Shown: positions 27,726-36,784, counted from the stretch's first letter. The stretch: DNA of 64,000 nucleotides from Pseudomonas kairouanensis (GCF_004682055.1 NZ_QUZU01000004.1:156977-220976), one strand, 5' to 3'. A program made the numbers and translations. Notes: generated by a model from the letters alone, not told the origin.

Positions 27726-28061
27726 TTACTTGCGCGCGACTTTGTAGCGAACGCAATCCTGATAGAAACCCTGGCGGATCGCCTCGGGCTTGAGCCGTGA
27801 ACGGCTGTCGTAGGTCTGTTCGGTGATGCCCATGGCCATCATGCGCATCCACGATTTGTTGAACTTCATGCTCTGGATCTTCTGCCGCGCCGCGTACAGC
27901 GACACCCCCGACAGCTTGAGTTCCTGGGCCCTGGCCGCCGTACCCGCGCCCCAACTGCACATGTACTTGTCACCCTCGCGCAGCTCCCGTGCCTGTACGG
28001 TAGCCGCGCCGCCGGCCAGAGAGCAGGCGATCAGCATGATTCCAACAGTGCGCATTTGCAT
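27726..28061 (-). CDS. Small secreted protein of unknown function
   Basis: A 111-residue protein with a signal peptide (MQMRTVGIMLIACSLAGGAATVQA). The mature part has two cysteines (YMCSWGAG near the start and FYQDCVRYK near the end) that could form a disulphide. AGGTGGGG precedes two nearby ATGs (28061 and 28055); the first is listed. It belongs to no family I recognise. Single gene, 74 bp downstream of the TonB receptor's stop on the same strand orientation. Confidence 0.7.
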   Translation of the reverse strand: MQMRTVGIMLIACSLAGGAATVQARELREGDKYMCSWGAGTAARAQELKLSGVSLYAARQKIQSMKFNKSWMRMMAMGITEQTYDSRSRLKPEAIRQGFYQDCVRYKVARK

Positions 28062-28135
28062 CCCCACCTAACCACCTGAAAATAAAAGCGATTCTGGCGA
28101 GGATTTTGTTACAAAGGGGCCATTAAATTGCCTTA

Positions 28136-30631
28136 TCACCACTGATAAGTGGCACTCGCCTGCACAGTGCGCTGTGAGCCGTACCAGCACCACGAGTAGG
28201 AATAGCAGGACGCGACGTACTCTTTATTCGCAAGGTTGGTGGCGTTCAGGGCCAGGCGCAGATTGTCCTTGAGGCTGGTGATGTTCGGGATGTCGTAGTG
28301 CACGGCCGCATCGAACAAGGTGTAGCCCGGCACTTTCAGGGTGTTGGCGGTATCGCCCCAGGAAGAGCCGACGTAACGTGCACCAGCGCCGGCGCCGAAG
28401 CCCTTGAGGTGGCCATCATGGAAGGTGTAGTCCGCCCAGGCCGACGCCGTGTGGCGCGGTACGGCGTAGGTGGTGGTGCCTTTGGCCGACAGCGCCGGGC
28501 CTACGCCGATGTCGCCAATCGGGGCGTAGCGGACGGTGTTGTTGGACTGGCTGATGCGGTTGTCCAGGTACGCGTAGGCCGCGGTGATATCGAGGTTGTC
28601 ATTGAGACTGGCCTTGCCTTCCAGTTCGAAACCCCGCGACTGCACTTCGCCATCTTGGCTCTGGCAGCGTCCGCTGCCGCAGATGTGCTGCGGGTTGGGG
28701 TCGGTGGTCAGTACATTGGTCTGGCGCAGGTCGAAGATCGCCGCACTGATAAAGCTATTGCTGCCCGGTGGCTGGTACTTGATGCCGATTTCGTATTGCT
28801 TGCCTTCGGTCGGCTGGAACACCGCGCCTTCGTAGCCCGTACCCGATTGTGGCTGGAACGACTCGGAATAGCTGGCATAAGGCGCCAGGCCGTTGTCGAA
28901 GAGATAAACCAGACCAATACGTCCGGTAAAGGCCTTGTCATCCTGCGACGACTTGGACTTGGTCCCTGCCCTCACCGTACTGCTGTCAGTACTTGCCCAG
29001 TCATAACGGCCGCCGAGCAACAGCACCCACTTGTCCCACTTCATTTGCTCCTGCAAATAGACGCCCGTCTGTTCGCTGCGCGACGTCACGTCGGAGGTGT
29101 AGGCCGGCACCGGCACTGCCGCGCCGTACACCGGGTCAAAAATATCGAGCGTCGGCCCCGCCTTGTACACCCCGGAGCCCGACAGGGTGTCGGTGTGGGT
29201 GTATTGGTAATCCAGCCCCATCAGCAAGGTGTGTTGCAACGGGCCCGTCTCGAATTTGGCTTGAAGCTGGTTGTCGAGGGCATAGGCATCCATGTCGACG
29301 TCACTGGCGATTGTCGAGCGTTGGATGGTGCGGTAATCCTCTAGCAAGACGTTACTGTAGAGACTGCGGTATTGCCCTTCAGTGCGCAGGTAGCGCGCGT
29401 TCTGGCGCACGGTCCATACATCGTCGAAATGATGTTCGAAGGCGTAGCCGATGGAGTAGTACTCACGGTCACTCTTCTCGAAGTTCTTTTCGCCGTCATA
29501 GAAATCCACGTCGATGTCGCGTCCCACTGGGCTGTGCAACACCGAACCCCAGGCGGGTACCGAACCGTAGGACGCCCCCTTGGGGTCCTTCTGGAAATGC
29601 CCGAGCAACGTCAGGGAGGTGTCTTCGTCCGGACGCCAGGTGAACGCCGTGGACAAAGACTGACGACGGGTTTCAGTGTGTTCCACCTGGCCATCGGCAT
29701 CATCGAAAAGGCCAGCCACGCGGTAGGCGTAAACCCCTTGATCGTCAATCGGCCCGCTTAAATCGAAGGTGGTGCGCTTCTTGTCAAAGGTGCCGTATTC
29801 CACACCAATCTCATGGAACGGCGTGTCCAGCGGGCGCTTGCTGACCATGTTGATCACACCACTGGGCGTGCCCTGCCCGTACAACACCGAAGCCGGGCCA
29901 CGCAGCACTTCGACGCGCTCCAGGTCGAACGCGTCCTTTTGCGGCAAGGCATCACGGCTCGACGGCATGCGCAAGCCGTCGAGGTAGGTGGTTGGGGAGA
30001 AACCGCGGATAGTCAACTGGTCGAGCCGCGACGCCGTGGCGCCACGGGTTTCCGGGACCACGGCGGCGCTGTAGCGCAGGATCTGGTTGAGGCTCTCGGC
30101 GTTTTGCGCGCGCATCTGGTCCTTGGTCACCACGGAGATCGATTGCGGCGTCTCGATGATCGGCGTATCGGTCTTGGTGCCCGACAGACTGCGGGTGGCC
30201 ACATAACCAGACACCGGCCCAGTCGGGCTCTCGCTCTGGTAGGCGCCACTGATGGTGGTGGCCTGCAGCTCCATGGCGCCGCCGTTATCCGGGATGGCTT
30301 CCAGGCGATAGCGATCGGCGGAGATCTTCAAGGCTTGCAGGCCGCTGCCGGCCAGCAGCTGGTTCAGCGCCACATCGGTGTCGTATTGCCCACTCAAGCC
30401 ATTGCTGCGTTTGCCACGGGTCAGGCTCGCATCGAACGCCAATACCAGCCCTGCCTGCTCGGCCAAGCTGTTGAGGGCCTGGCTCAAGTCACCGGCAGGA
30501 ATCGAGAAAGCGCGCACGGCGCTGCGGGTTTCTTCGGCGAAGGCCGATTGGACGGTCAACAACGGCACAGCGGCAAAAGCCATCGCCACGGACAAGGCCA
30601 GTGGATGCAAGGGACGAGCAAGGCGCGACAT
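28136..30631 (-). CDS. TonB-dependent siderophore receptor with N-terminal signalling (STN) domain
   Basis: Outer-membrane receptor, 831 residues. Signal peptide to about 32; STN domain at about 42-105 (FSIPAGDLSQALNSLAEQAG); plug with TPQSISVVTKDQMRAQ and TIRGFSPTTYLDGLRMPS; beta-barrel ending in TYQW with C-terminal aromatic residue. The closing section YVASCYSYSWCWYGSQRTV has the cysteine pair seen in ferrichrome/ferrioxamine-type receptors. An STN domain normally works with a FecI/FecR pair, but none is adjacent. Ligand is probably a hydroxamate siderophore (inference). Confidence 0.92.
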   Translation of the reverse strand: MSRLARPLHPLALSVAMAFAAVPLLTVQSAFAEETRSAVRAFSIPAGDLSQALNSLAEQAGLVLAFDASLTRGKRSNGLSGQYDTDVALNQLLAGSGLQALKISADRYRLEAIPDNGGAMELQATTISGAYQSESPTGPVSGYVATRSLSGTKTDTPIIETPQSISVVTKDQMRAQNAESLNQILRYSAAVVPETRGATASRLDQLTIRGFSPTTYLDGLRMPSSRDALPQKDAFDLERVEVLRGPASVLYGQGTPSGVINMVSKRPLDTPFHEIGVEYGTFDKKRTTFDLSGPIDDQGVYAYRVAGLFDDADGQVEHTETRRQSLSTAFTWRPDEDTSLTLLGHFQKDPKGASYGSVPAWGSVLHSPVGRDIDVDFYDGEKNFEKSDREYYSIGYAFEHHFDDVWTVRQNARYLRTEGQYRSLYSNVLLEDYRTIQRSTIASDVDMDAYALDNQLQAKFETGPLQHTLLMGLDYQYTHTDTLSGSGVYKAGPTLDIFDPVYGAAVPVPAYTSDVTSRSEQTGVYLQEQMKWDKWVLLLGGRYDWASTDSSTVRAGTKSKSSQDDKAFTGRIGLVYLFDNGLAPYASYSESFQPQSGTGYEGAVFQPTEGKQYEIGIKYQPPGSNSFISAAIFDLRQTNVLTTDPNPQHICGSGRCQSQDGEVQSRGFELEGKASLNDNLDITAAYAYLDNRISQSNNTVRYAPIGDIGVGPALSAKGTTTYAVPRHTASAWADYTFHDGHLKGFGAGAGARYVGSSWGDTANTLKVPGYTLFDAAVHYDIPNITSLKDNLRLALNATNLANKEYVASCYSYSWCWYGSQRTVQASATYQW

Positions 30632-30693
30632 GGGAAATCCTGCGTATGGGAGGTTCTATTAACCATGACGGCCAGGTCGCAGGATCGGGTAAG

Positions 30694-30714
30694 GATGAGA
30701 GCGATTTTTATTTG
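30694..30714 (-). promoter_or_regulatory. Possible Fur box upstream of the STN-type receptor
   Basis: Minus-strand AAATAAAAATCGCTCTCAT lies about 65 bp before the receptor start and partly fits the Fur pattern of repeated NATWAT units. The match is weak-to-moderate by eye; iron control of such a receptor would be expected. Confidence 0.4.
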
Positions 30715-30882
30715 AGAGGCCTTGGCGTAATCAGTTTGATCGGCTTCTCATAGAGTGTTTTGGCTGGTTTTGGTGCAGCGTTTACCTGTATTGAACGTGA
30801 AGACACGATCCATCATGTGCCCGGACTTGTGGAACGCAAATACAACCCGACTGTGTCGTTGCCCAACAAATTTTTAACCCTC

Positions 30883-31320
30883 CTACCCCCACGCCACCAC
30901 CAACAACCCCACCCCCAACACCAGACACAGCGGCGAGTAAAAATACGTATCCCACCTGGCAAACCGTGACCCACCCACCTTCTTGAAAAACCCCACCAAC
31001 TCCGAATCCCCAATGGCCCTGGCAAACATCACCAGCGCAATCGCGCTGATCCCCCACTGCAATGCGCCATGGGACACCGCCGAGAAATACAGCCCGGCGC
31101 GCAGGCATACCAACAGGGCGATCGCCACCAGCCCCATTGCCACCAAAAACGTACCCAGCGCCGAGGGTTTGAACGCTGGCCGTGGCCCGCTGGCGAATTC
31201 GCCAGGCAGTTGGGGAATGACCGCCTGGAAGCCCAGCTTGCCACCAGCGGCCCAGTACAGGTGCACCATGCTGATGCAGGTGAAAACCCCGACGATCCAT
31301 CGCGCGATGACAAAGCTCAT
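30883..31320 (-). CDS. DUF3995 family membrane protein
   Basis: A 145-residue inner-membrane protein with four hydrophobic segments (start IARWIVGVFTCISMVHLYWAAGG; end PLCLVLGVGLLVVAWG). HLYWA-GG and the following P-G-x-F region match the DUF3995 family of unknown function. ATG 31320 is chosen by family start; a longer reading upstream antisense to the next gene is not supported. It is divergent from the DUF2946 gene with 93 bp between. Confidence 0.82.
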   Translation of the reverse strand: MSFVIARWIVGVFTCISMVHLYWAAGGKLGFQAVIPQLPGEFASGPRPAFKPSALGTFLVAMGLVAIALLVCLRAGLYFSAVSHGALQWGISAIALVMFARAIGDSELVGFFKKVGGSRFARWDTYFYSPLCLVLGVGLLVVAWG

Positions 31321-31339
31321 GGCTGGCCCTCCCTGAAAA

Positions 31340-31360
31340 TGTGCGAATGAGAATAGTCGC
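31340..31360 (+). promoter_or_regulatory. Possible Fur box between DUF3995 and DUF2946 genes
   Basis: GCGAATGAGAATAGTCGCC in the divergent intergenic region matches about 11 of 19 positions of the Fur consensus, including the central AATGAGAATA. It could serve both directions. Judged by eye only. Confidence 0.35.
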
Positions 31361-31413
31361 CCGACAATTTTTTGCAGGCATTTCGTCGGCGGCTGGTGGT
31401 AAAGTGCCGCCCC

Positions 31414-31803
31414 ATGAAATTCGCCCGTGCCGATCGCTCGCTCATTGCCTGGATGCTGTATTGCTGCGTCCTGTTCAATGTGTTCGCCTGCAGTATCGGT
31501 CACGGCCAGATGGTGGGGATGCAGCTCAATGGCATCGGTGGCCAGTTCTGTACGGTGGATCCGCGCACGCAAGCGCCCACGCCGTCGAGCAACACCGATG
31601 AAAGCCTGCCGACGCTGTCCAAGGCCTTCGGTTGCCCGTTGTGCTCCACCGGCGGCATGGGCCCGGCACTCAACTCCAGCCTGACTGTGGCGGTATTACC
31701 CCAACCCCACGCGCCACCGCCGGCGATTATCGCCACCGCTGACATCCCTGCCCGCTTCACCTGGCCCACGGCCCATCCGCGTGCGCCCCCCGCCTTTGCC
31801 TGA
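31414..31803 (+). CDS. DUF2946 family protein
   Basis: A 129-residue protein with an N-terminal membrane segment (LIAWMLYCCVLFNVFACSIG) and the FGCPLCSTGG cysteine pair typical of DUF2946. Pseudomonas DUF2946 genes often lie in front of TonB-dependent receptors, including copper receptors, as here (94 bp upstream of one). The CxxC and Pro-rich tail (QPHAPPPA) suggest a metal role, but no biochemical function is known. Confidence 0.8.
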   Translation: MKFARADRSLIAWMLYCCVLFNVFACSIGHGQMVGMQLNGIGGQFCTVDPRTQAPTPSSNTDESLPTLSKAFGCPLCSTGGMGPALNSSLTVAVLPQPHAPPPAIIATADIPARFTWPTAHPRAPPAFA

Positions 31804-31897
31804 CGCCTTCGCTTTCTGATCTGCACTGCCACCCTTTCCACTGGGGAATGGGCGCGGCTGTGCGTTGTTTTCAAGCCAAGTTTTTCAGGATTCAACC

Positions 31898-34024
31898 ATG
31901 AAACATCTACCCCTGTTGGCAGGCCTGTTCGGCTGCCTGCCTGTTTGCGCATGGGCCATCGAACTGGCCCCGACCGTCATTGATGGCGAGCCAGCCGCCG
32001 AGCCCGGCCTGGCCCTGGACCAATCCAGCGGCGTGGCATCGCGATTGGGATTGAGCGTGCGGGAAACCCCGGCGTCGGTCGCCATCGCCAACCGCAACGA
32101 TATCGAGCGCCACGGTGCCAAGACCTTCCGCGATGCGGCCAACACCCTGCCCGGCGTCAACGCCAGCGCGCCGCCGGGGTTTGGCGGCTTTGTGTCTTAT
32201 CGCGGGTTTACCAGCAGCCAGATCACCCAGATGTTCAATGGGATCAACGTCGCCACCGGCCTGGCGCGGCCAGTGGATGCCTGGATCTATGACCGGGTGG
32301 AGCTGGTGGGTGGCCCCTCCTCCCTGATCAACGGTGCCGGCTCCGTGGGCGGTTCGCTCAACTACGTGACCAAGCTGGCCACCCGCGAGGAACACGCTGC
32401 CGCAGGCCAGCTCACCTACGGGAGTTACGACACTGCGGGCATGGCCTTCGGCGTCAACCACGCCCTGACCGAGCCCGGCGCCGAGGTGCAGCACTATGCT
32501 CGCCTGGATGTGAGCCGCAACACCAACCACAGCTACATCGAGCGCGACCAGCGCGAGGCTTGGAGCCTGGCGTTTTCCCTGCTCAGCGACCTCACGCCCA
32601 ACCTGTCCCATACGCTGGCACTGGAATACCAGGACGAGCACGAAGACAGCCCCTACTGGGGCACGCCGGTGCTCAACCCCAAGGCCGGCGAGTTGAAGAT
32701 CGACCATCACAACCGCTTCAACAACTACAACGTGGCCGACGGTCGCTATGAACAGCGCACGCTCTGGGCGCGCTCGATCATCGACTACCGCATCAATGAC
32801 AGCACCACCCTGAAAAACACCCTCTATCATCTGGACAGCCAGCGCGATTACCGCAACCTGGAAACCTATCAGTACAACGCCGACAACAGCGCCGTAAACC
32901 GCTCCACCGCCTATCAGGTGCGCCATCAAGGCGAGCAGAACGGCAACCAGTTCGAACTGCGCCACGACGACAGCCTGCTTGGCCTGTCCACCACTTGGTC
33001 CGGGGGGTTTGAGTACAAGGTCAACAGCACCACCAACAGCCCATTGAACGTGCCGGGCAACAACAGCGTGGATCCGAATCAATACGACCCTGGGCACTTC
33101 TACGGCCTGCCTGGTACCAGGCAGGGCTTCGTCAAGGACAAGACCAACGAGGTCACCACCAAGGCCGTGTTTGTGGAAAACCGGCTGGGCCTCACCGATA
33201 AGCTCTCGCTGCTCACTGGCCTGCGTTACGACGCCATCGACCTGGACGTCACCAACCACCGCACGGTAACCGCCACCAACCCACGCCACTTCAAACGCAG
33301 TTGGGAGCCGGTGACCGGCCGCGTGGGCCTGACCTATCAGTTCATTCCATCGGCCAATGTGTACGTGCAATACAGCACCGCCGCCGAACAACCCAACACC
33401 ACCACGCAAGTGTTCGATGTCTCCACGGGTAAGCAGTGGGAAGTGGGCAGCAAGTTCGACTACCTGGACGGTCGCGGCTCGGCCACCGTGGCCGCCTACA
33501 CGATCGAGCGCAAGGACTTTGCCGTCACCGACCCGCAGGACCCGACCAACAGCATTCCAGTGGGCGCCCAGTCATCCCAGGGCATTGAACTGGCCAGTTC
33601 GCTGCGCATCACACCCAGACTGCTGGCGGAAGGCAATTTCGCCTGGGTGGACGCCGAATACGACGACTTCAACGAAAAAACCGCCAGCGGCGCAGTGGTC
33701 TCGCGTAAAGGCAACACGCCGACCAACGTGCCCAAGCGGGTCGGTAACCTGTGGCTGACCTACGACCTTGCCGAAGACTGGCAAGGCGGCGTGGATGCAA
33801 GGTATGTGGCCCAGGTGTATGCAGACAACGCCAATACCCAGACGGTGCCGGCCTACACGCTATTCGGGGCGTTCCTGCGTTACAACGTGGATGCGCATAC
33901 CTCGGTGACGGGGCGGGTACGCAATTTGACCAATGAGGTGTATGCCGAGTTTGCCCATGTGTCACCGGCGTATTACCTGGGCTCGCCGAGGACCTTCGAG
34001 TTGGCGGTAAATACCCAGTTCTAA
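31898..34024 (+). CDS. TonB-dependent outer-membrane receptor
   Basis: A 708-residue receptor without STN domain. Signal peptide MKHLPLLAGLFGCLPVCAWA; plug at about 45-160 (RETPASVAIANRNDIERHG; VSYRGFTSSQITQMFNGI); barrel with SPYWGTPVLNPKAGE and C-terminal GSPRTFELAVNTQF. ATG 31898 starts the signal peptide. It is probably co-transcribed with the DUF2946 gene. Whether the ligand is a siderophore or a metal complex cannot be settled; DUF2946 context leans to a metal and the upstream Fur-like box to iron. Confidence 0.92.
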   Translation: MKHLPLLAGLFGCLPVCAWAIELAPTVIDGEPAAEPGLALDQSSGVASRLGLSVRETPASVAIANRNDIERHGAKTFRDAANTLPGVNASAPPGFGGFVSYRGFTSSQITQMFNGINVATGLARPVDAWIYDRVELVGGPSSLINGAGSVGGSLNYVTKLATREEHAAAGQLTYGSYDTAGMAFGVNHALTEPGAEVQHYARLDVSRNTNHSYIERDQREAWSLAFSLLSDLTPNLSHTLALEYQDEHEDSPYWGTPVLNPKAGELKIDHHNRFNNYNVADGRYEQRTLWARSIIDYRINDSTTLKNTLYHLDSQRDYRNLETYQYNADNSAVNRSTAYQVRHQGEQNGNQFELRHDDSLLGLSTTWSGGFEYKVNSTTNSPLNVPGNNSVDPNQYDPGHFYGLPGTRQGFVKDKTNEVTTKAVFVENRLGLTDKLSLLTGLRYDAIDLDVTNHRTVTATNPRHFKRSWEPVTGRVGLTYQFIPSANVYVQYSTAAEQPNTTTQVFDVSTGKQWEVGSKFDYLDGRGSATVAAYTIERKDFAVTDPQDPTNSIPVGAQSSQGIELASSLRITPRLLAEGNFAWVDAEYDDFNEKTASGAVVSRKGNTPTNVPKRVGNLWLTYDLAEDWQGGVDARYVAQVYADNANTQTVPAYTLFGAFLRYNVDAHTSVTGRVRNLTNEVYAEFAHVSPAYYLGSPRTFELAVNTQF

Positions 34025-34037
34025 TCTGAAATACAAT

Positions 34038-34077
34038 TAAAAATGTGGGAGCGGACTTGCTCGCTCCCACATTTTTT
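34038..34077. terminator. Bidirectional terminator between TonB receptor and betaine-binding gene
   Basis: Arms AATGTGGGAGC (34042-34052) and GCTCCCACATT (34063-34073) form an 11-bp hairpin with flanking A and T runs on both sides (TTTTTT on the plus strand). It lies between two converging genes and looks like a single REP unit used as a terminator. Confidence 0.85.
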
Positions 34078-34104
34078 GATCTCCATTCTGCAGGAAGATT
34101 GTGA

Positions 34105-35121
34105 TTACTTCAGGCTTGCCTCAACCTTCTGCGCCACATCCCCCGGCAACCACGCCTTCCACACTTCAGGGTGATTCTTGAGGAACGCCTGGGCCACTTC
34201 ACGAGGCGCCGTGTGGTTCTCGCTCATGGTTGCCAGGGCTTTGTTCAGCGGCTCGATGGGGAACTCAACCTTTTCAAAGAACTGGGCAATCTGCGGATGC
34301 GCCTTCTGGAACGGCGTAGACACCCCAATGCTCAGCTTGGATGCCAGCGACCGCGTAGGCTTGGGATCGGGATTGTCCGCATCCGTGAGGGTCTTCCACG
34401 CTTCGGCATCAAATGGCGGTTCTTCCAACTGGATGAGTTTGTAGCGCCCCATCAACGGCGTTGGCGACCAATAGTAGAACAGCACCGGCTTGCCCCGGCG
34501 GATCGAAGAAGCAATCTCGGCATCCAGCGCCGCACCTGAGCCACTGCGGAAGTTCACGTAGCTGTCATCCAGGCCATAGGCCTTGAGCTTCTGCTTGTTG
34601 ACCACTTCCGAGGTCCAGCCGATGGGGCTGTTCAGGAAGCGGCCCTTGCCGGGAGATTCCGGGTCCTTGAACACGTCCTTGTAACGCGCAAGGTCGTTAA
34701 CGCTCTTGAGGTCCGGCGCCAAGGGCTTGATTCCCTTGGCGGGGTCTCCCTTGACCACGTATTCAGGCACCCACCAACCTTCGGTAGCGCCCTTGACCGT
34801 GTCCCCCAGGCCCACCACCTTGCCTTCGGCCTCGGCCTTGACCCACACCGGGCTGCGACCGGCCCATTCTTCACCGATCACCTGGATATCATTTTTGGCC
34901 AGGGCGGTTTCCAAGGTGATGGTGGTGCCGGGCAAAGTGTCGGTGGGCAAGTCATAGCCCTCCTCGACAATCACCCGCAGCACTTCGGTGATCAGGCTGC
35001 CGCTTTCCCAGTTAAGGTCGGCAAAGTGCACCGGGGTCTCGGCGGCAGAAACCGGCAATGCAGCCACCGACAGGCTCAAGCTCGTCAGGGATGCAGCCAA
35101 CAGCGTCTTCAGTCCTTTCAT
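34105..35121 (-). CDS. Glycine betaine/choline-type ABC substrate-binding protein (OpuAC/ProX family)
   Basis: Periplasmic binding protein of 338 residues with signal peptide to about 27. FADLNWESGSLITEVLRVIVEEGY and GEEWAGRSPVWVKAEAEGKV are OpuAC-family sections; the aromatic residues of LNWES, EGWWVPEY and FYYWSP could form the quaternary-ammonium cage. No permease or ATPase is adjacent, so it is an orphan binding protein that must use a transporter encoded elsewhere. The ligand is predicted, not certain. Confidence 0.9.
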   Translation of the reverse strand: MKGLKTLLAASLTSLSLSVAALPVSAAETPVHFADLNWESGSLITEVLRVIVEEGYDLPTDTLPGTTITLETALAKNDIQVIGEEWAGRSPVWVKAEAEGKVVGLGDTVKGATEGWWVPEYVVKGDPAKGIKPLAPDLKSVNDLARYKDVFKDPESPGKGRFLNSPIGWTSEVVNKQKLKAYGLDDSYVNFRSGSGAALDAEIASSIRRGKPVLFYYWSPTPLMGRYKLIQLEEPPFDAEAWKTLTDADNPDPKPTRSLASKLSIGVSTPFQKAHPQIAQFFEKVEFPIEPLNKALATMSENHTAPREVAQAFLKNHPEVWKAWLPGDVAQKVEASLK

Positions 35122-35235
35122 GCCTTAGCACCTCGCGAAATCGCAGCCAATAGCGAACGGCTTTGCCGCGGATGCGCGAAGCCTCTGAATAGTTAAGTCA
35201 ACTCAACTGTAGTAGAGGTTCCGGGCGTTGAAGCG

Positions 35236-35706
35236 TTACTCGCTGGCCTTGAAGGTCACCAGTTCGCCCTTGCGCCACTTGGCGGCCTTGCCGGTCACGG
35301 CTTTGAGGGTCTTGGTCAGGCCTTCCTGCAGTTGCTCATTGGCGGCAAACACCAACATCACACTGTGGCCTTCCTTGAATACGATGCCCTGGCCTTCGGC
35401 TGAAGAAACGAAGGCGTAGTCGCCCAGGCCATATACGGTCAACTTGATGTCGCGGAACTTCAATTCAAACTTGCCGCCTTCACGGCTGGGCAATACCGCC
35501 GCACGGAAATGATCACCGACTTTGAGTTCCAGGCGCGGTTTGTCATCTACCACCAGCGCCGTTTCGGTATCGATTTCGGCAATATAGATGCCTTCCGGAG
35601 TCTGCTCGGTGATATACACGAAACGGGACTGAAACTGCTTGACCAACTTTGCGCGTAAATCACCCAGCACGAACAACGCGTGCATATCCAGATTACTGAC
35701 TGCCAA
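35236..35706 (-). CDS. Conserved protein of unknown function (156 residues)
   Basis: A soluble, beta-rich protein without signal or membrane segment; LKVGDHFRAAVLPSREGGKFELKFRDI and VYGLGDYAFVSSAEGQ are its clearest sections. No recognised family. The start is probably TTG 35706 (GGGGGCG seven bases upstream); an ATG at 35685 would drop seven residues. A terminator-like hairpin sits just upstream, see the separate entry. Confidence 0.7.
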   Translation of the reverse strand: MAVSNLDMHALFVLGDLRAKLVKQFQSRFVYITEQTPEGIYIAEIDTETALVVDDKPRLELKVGDHFRAAVLPSREGGKFELKFRDIKLTVYGLGDYAFVSSAEGQGIVFKEGHSVMLVFAANEQLQEGLTKTLKAVTGKAAKWRKGELVTFKASE

Positions 35707-35724
35707 GGAAACGCCCCCACATCG

Positions 35725-35754
35725 AAAAAAGCGCTGTCCGCCACAGCGGGCAGC
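35725..35754 (-). terminator. Terminator-like hairpin just upstream of the 156-residue gene (possible attenuator)
   Basis: Minus strand: arms GCTGCCCGC and GCGGACAGC (one mismatch) with a 4-nt loop, then GC and six Ts, ending 18 bases before the TTG start. No minus-strand gene lies upstream for it to end, so premature termination in the leader is possible. The remaining bases to 36104 hold no gene I can support; they are A-rich with one AACGGCCGTT palindrome. Confidence 0.4.
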
Positions 35755-36104
35755 ACAAAAAAACGGCCGTTACGGCACGATCACACAACACATGCATTGA
35801 AAAAAACTGAAGAAGATCCGCTGCGGCGCCATAAGACTAGTACAGAGGTACGCGATGGGCCTTGAGCAAGGTCATCAGGCAACACAGGAGATCACAGGTT
35901 CAAAGGCCCGAGAACACGAGCCGACCCACTTCAGAGAATAACCCAATTAAAAACGCAACTTCCGACATCGAACACACACCTTTATCCCCAGGCATGGAAC
36001 CGTTCGGCGACGGCTGACAACAATACTAAAACAGCAACCCGGATCAAGACCACTCAAAAAAAAGCAGCCCTTGAATCAACCCTATCGATCGACAGGAGCA
36101 GGCC

Positions 36105-36380
36105 ATGCAACGACTACCCTACGACGCCATGCCTTCGCACACTCGCTCATCATGCCGGGACGAAGCCCAATACTACCGCTTGCACAGCGAGCACGGGTAC
36201 TTGGATTCGATTCTTTACCAAGTTGTACCTGCCGGCCGAAACTTCTTCCATATCCGCGAAGTACTCAGCGGGCAGATCAAAGGCTTTCGCTCCGACCATA
36301 TCCAGGCCTGCCTACTGGCGAAAAAACTCGAAGCCCGCCTGCAAGCCCGTCACGGTGGGATCGTTTCGTCAGCCGGATGA
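36105..36380 (+). CDS. Small protein of unknown function (91 residues), first of coupled pair
   Basis: Starts ATG 36105 with GGAG nine bases upstream. No signal or membrane segment; it is His-, Tyr- and Arg-rich at the start (DEAQYYRLHSEHGYLDSILYQVV) and ends in a basic helix (ACLLAKKLEARLQARHGG). Its stop overlaps the next ATG by four bases (ATGA), a sign of translational coupling and hence that both are real. No family recognised. Confidence 0.6.
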   Translation: MQRLPYDAMPSHTRSSCRDEAQYYRLHSEHGYLDSILYQVVPAGRNFFHIREVLSGQIKGFRSDHIQACLLAKKLEARLQARHGGIVSSAG

Positions 36381-36721
36381 CTTTACTGCGCCGCAGCCCT
36401 CCAACAACTGCCATACTGGCCCGTCCACTGAAGTTTGTGCCCTGCGGGCCAGGTTTCTCCAGTGCAGTTATCTCCAAGGGAAGGCTCTACGTGACGGAAT
36501 TTGATATCGGCGAATTTTTCATCCATGGCGACGCGAGGGAAGTAGACGGCGAGTTTCAAGCAGTGATCGTGATGCGGGCCAAGCCACCGCTTAAAACAGT
36601 CACAACGCACCAAGTGGAGAAAGATCGCTGGTTCAAAACCGTCGATGCCGCCGCCAGCGCCGGCAAAGACGCCGCGAAGGCGCTCAAAAGCGCCGTGGAC
36701 GCCGGAGCGCTGAATTCCTGA
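36377..36721 (+). CDS. Small protein of unknown function (114 residues), second of coupled pair
   Basis: Read from the ATG that overlaps the previous stop. A positively charged start (MTLLRRSPPTTAILARPLKF) is followed by a beta-rich part (LYVTEFDIGEFFIHGDAREVDGEF) and an alanine/lysine-rich helix (AAASAGKDAAKALKSAVDAG). A longer in-frame reading from 36071 exists but only overlaps the first gene. Unknown family. Confidence 0.55.
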   Translation: MTLLRRSPPTTAILARPLKFVPCGPGFSSAVISKGRLYVTEFDIGEFFIHGDAREVDGEFQAVIVMRAKPPLKTVTTHQVEKDRWFKTVDAAASAGKDAAKALKSAVDAGALNS

Positions 36722-36784
36722 TCCGATAGAACTCTGCCGCGTCGATACCCTCCCATGCATAACCCCCTCAACATGGAGAACGAT

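Noticed and set aside
31907..33409. 500-codon minus-strand frame in the TonB receptor
   Set aside because: Antisense shadow of a receptor with clear plug and barrel motifs.
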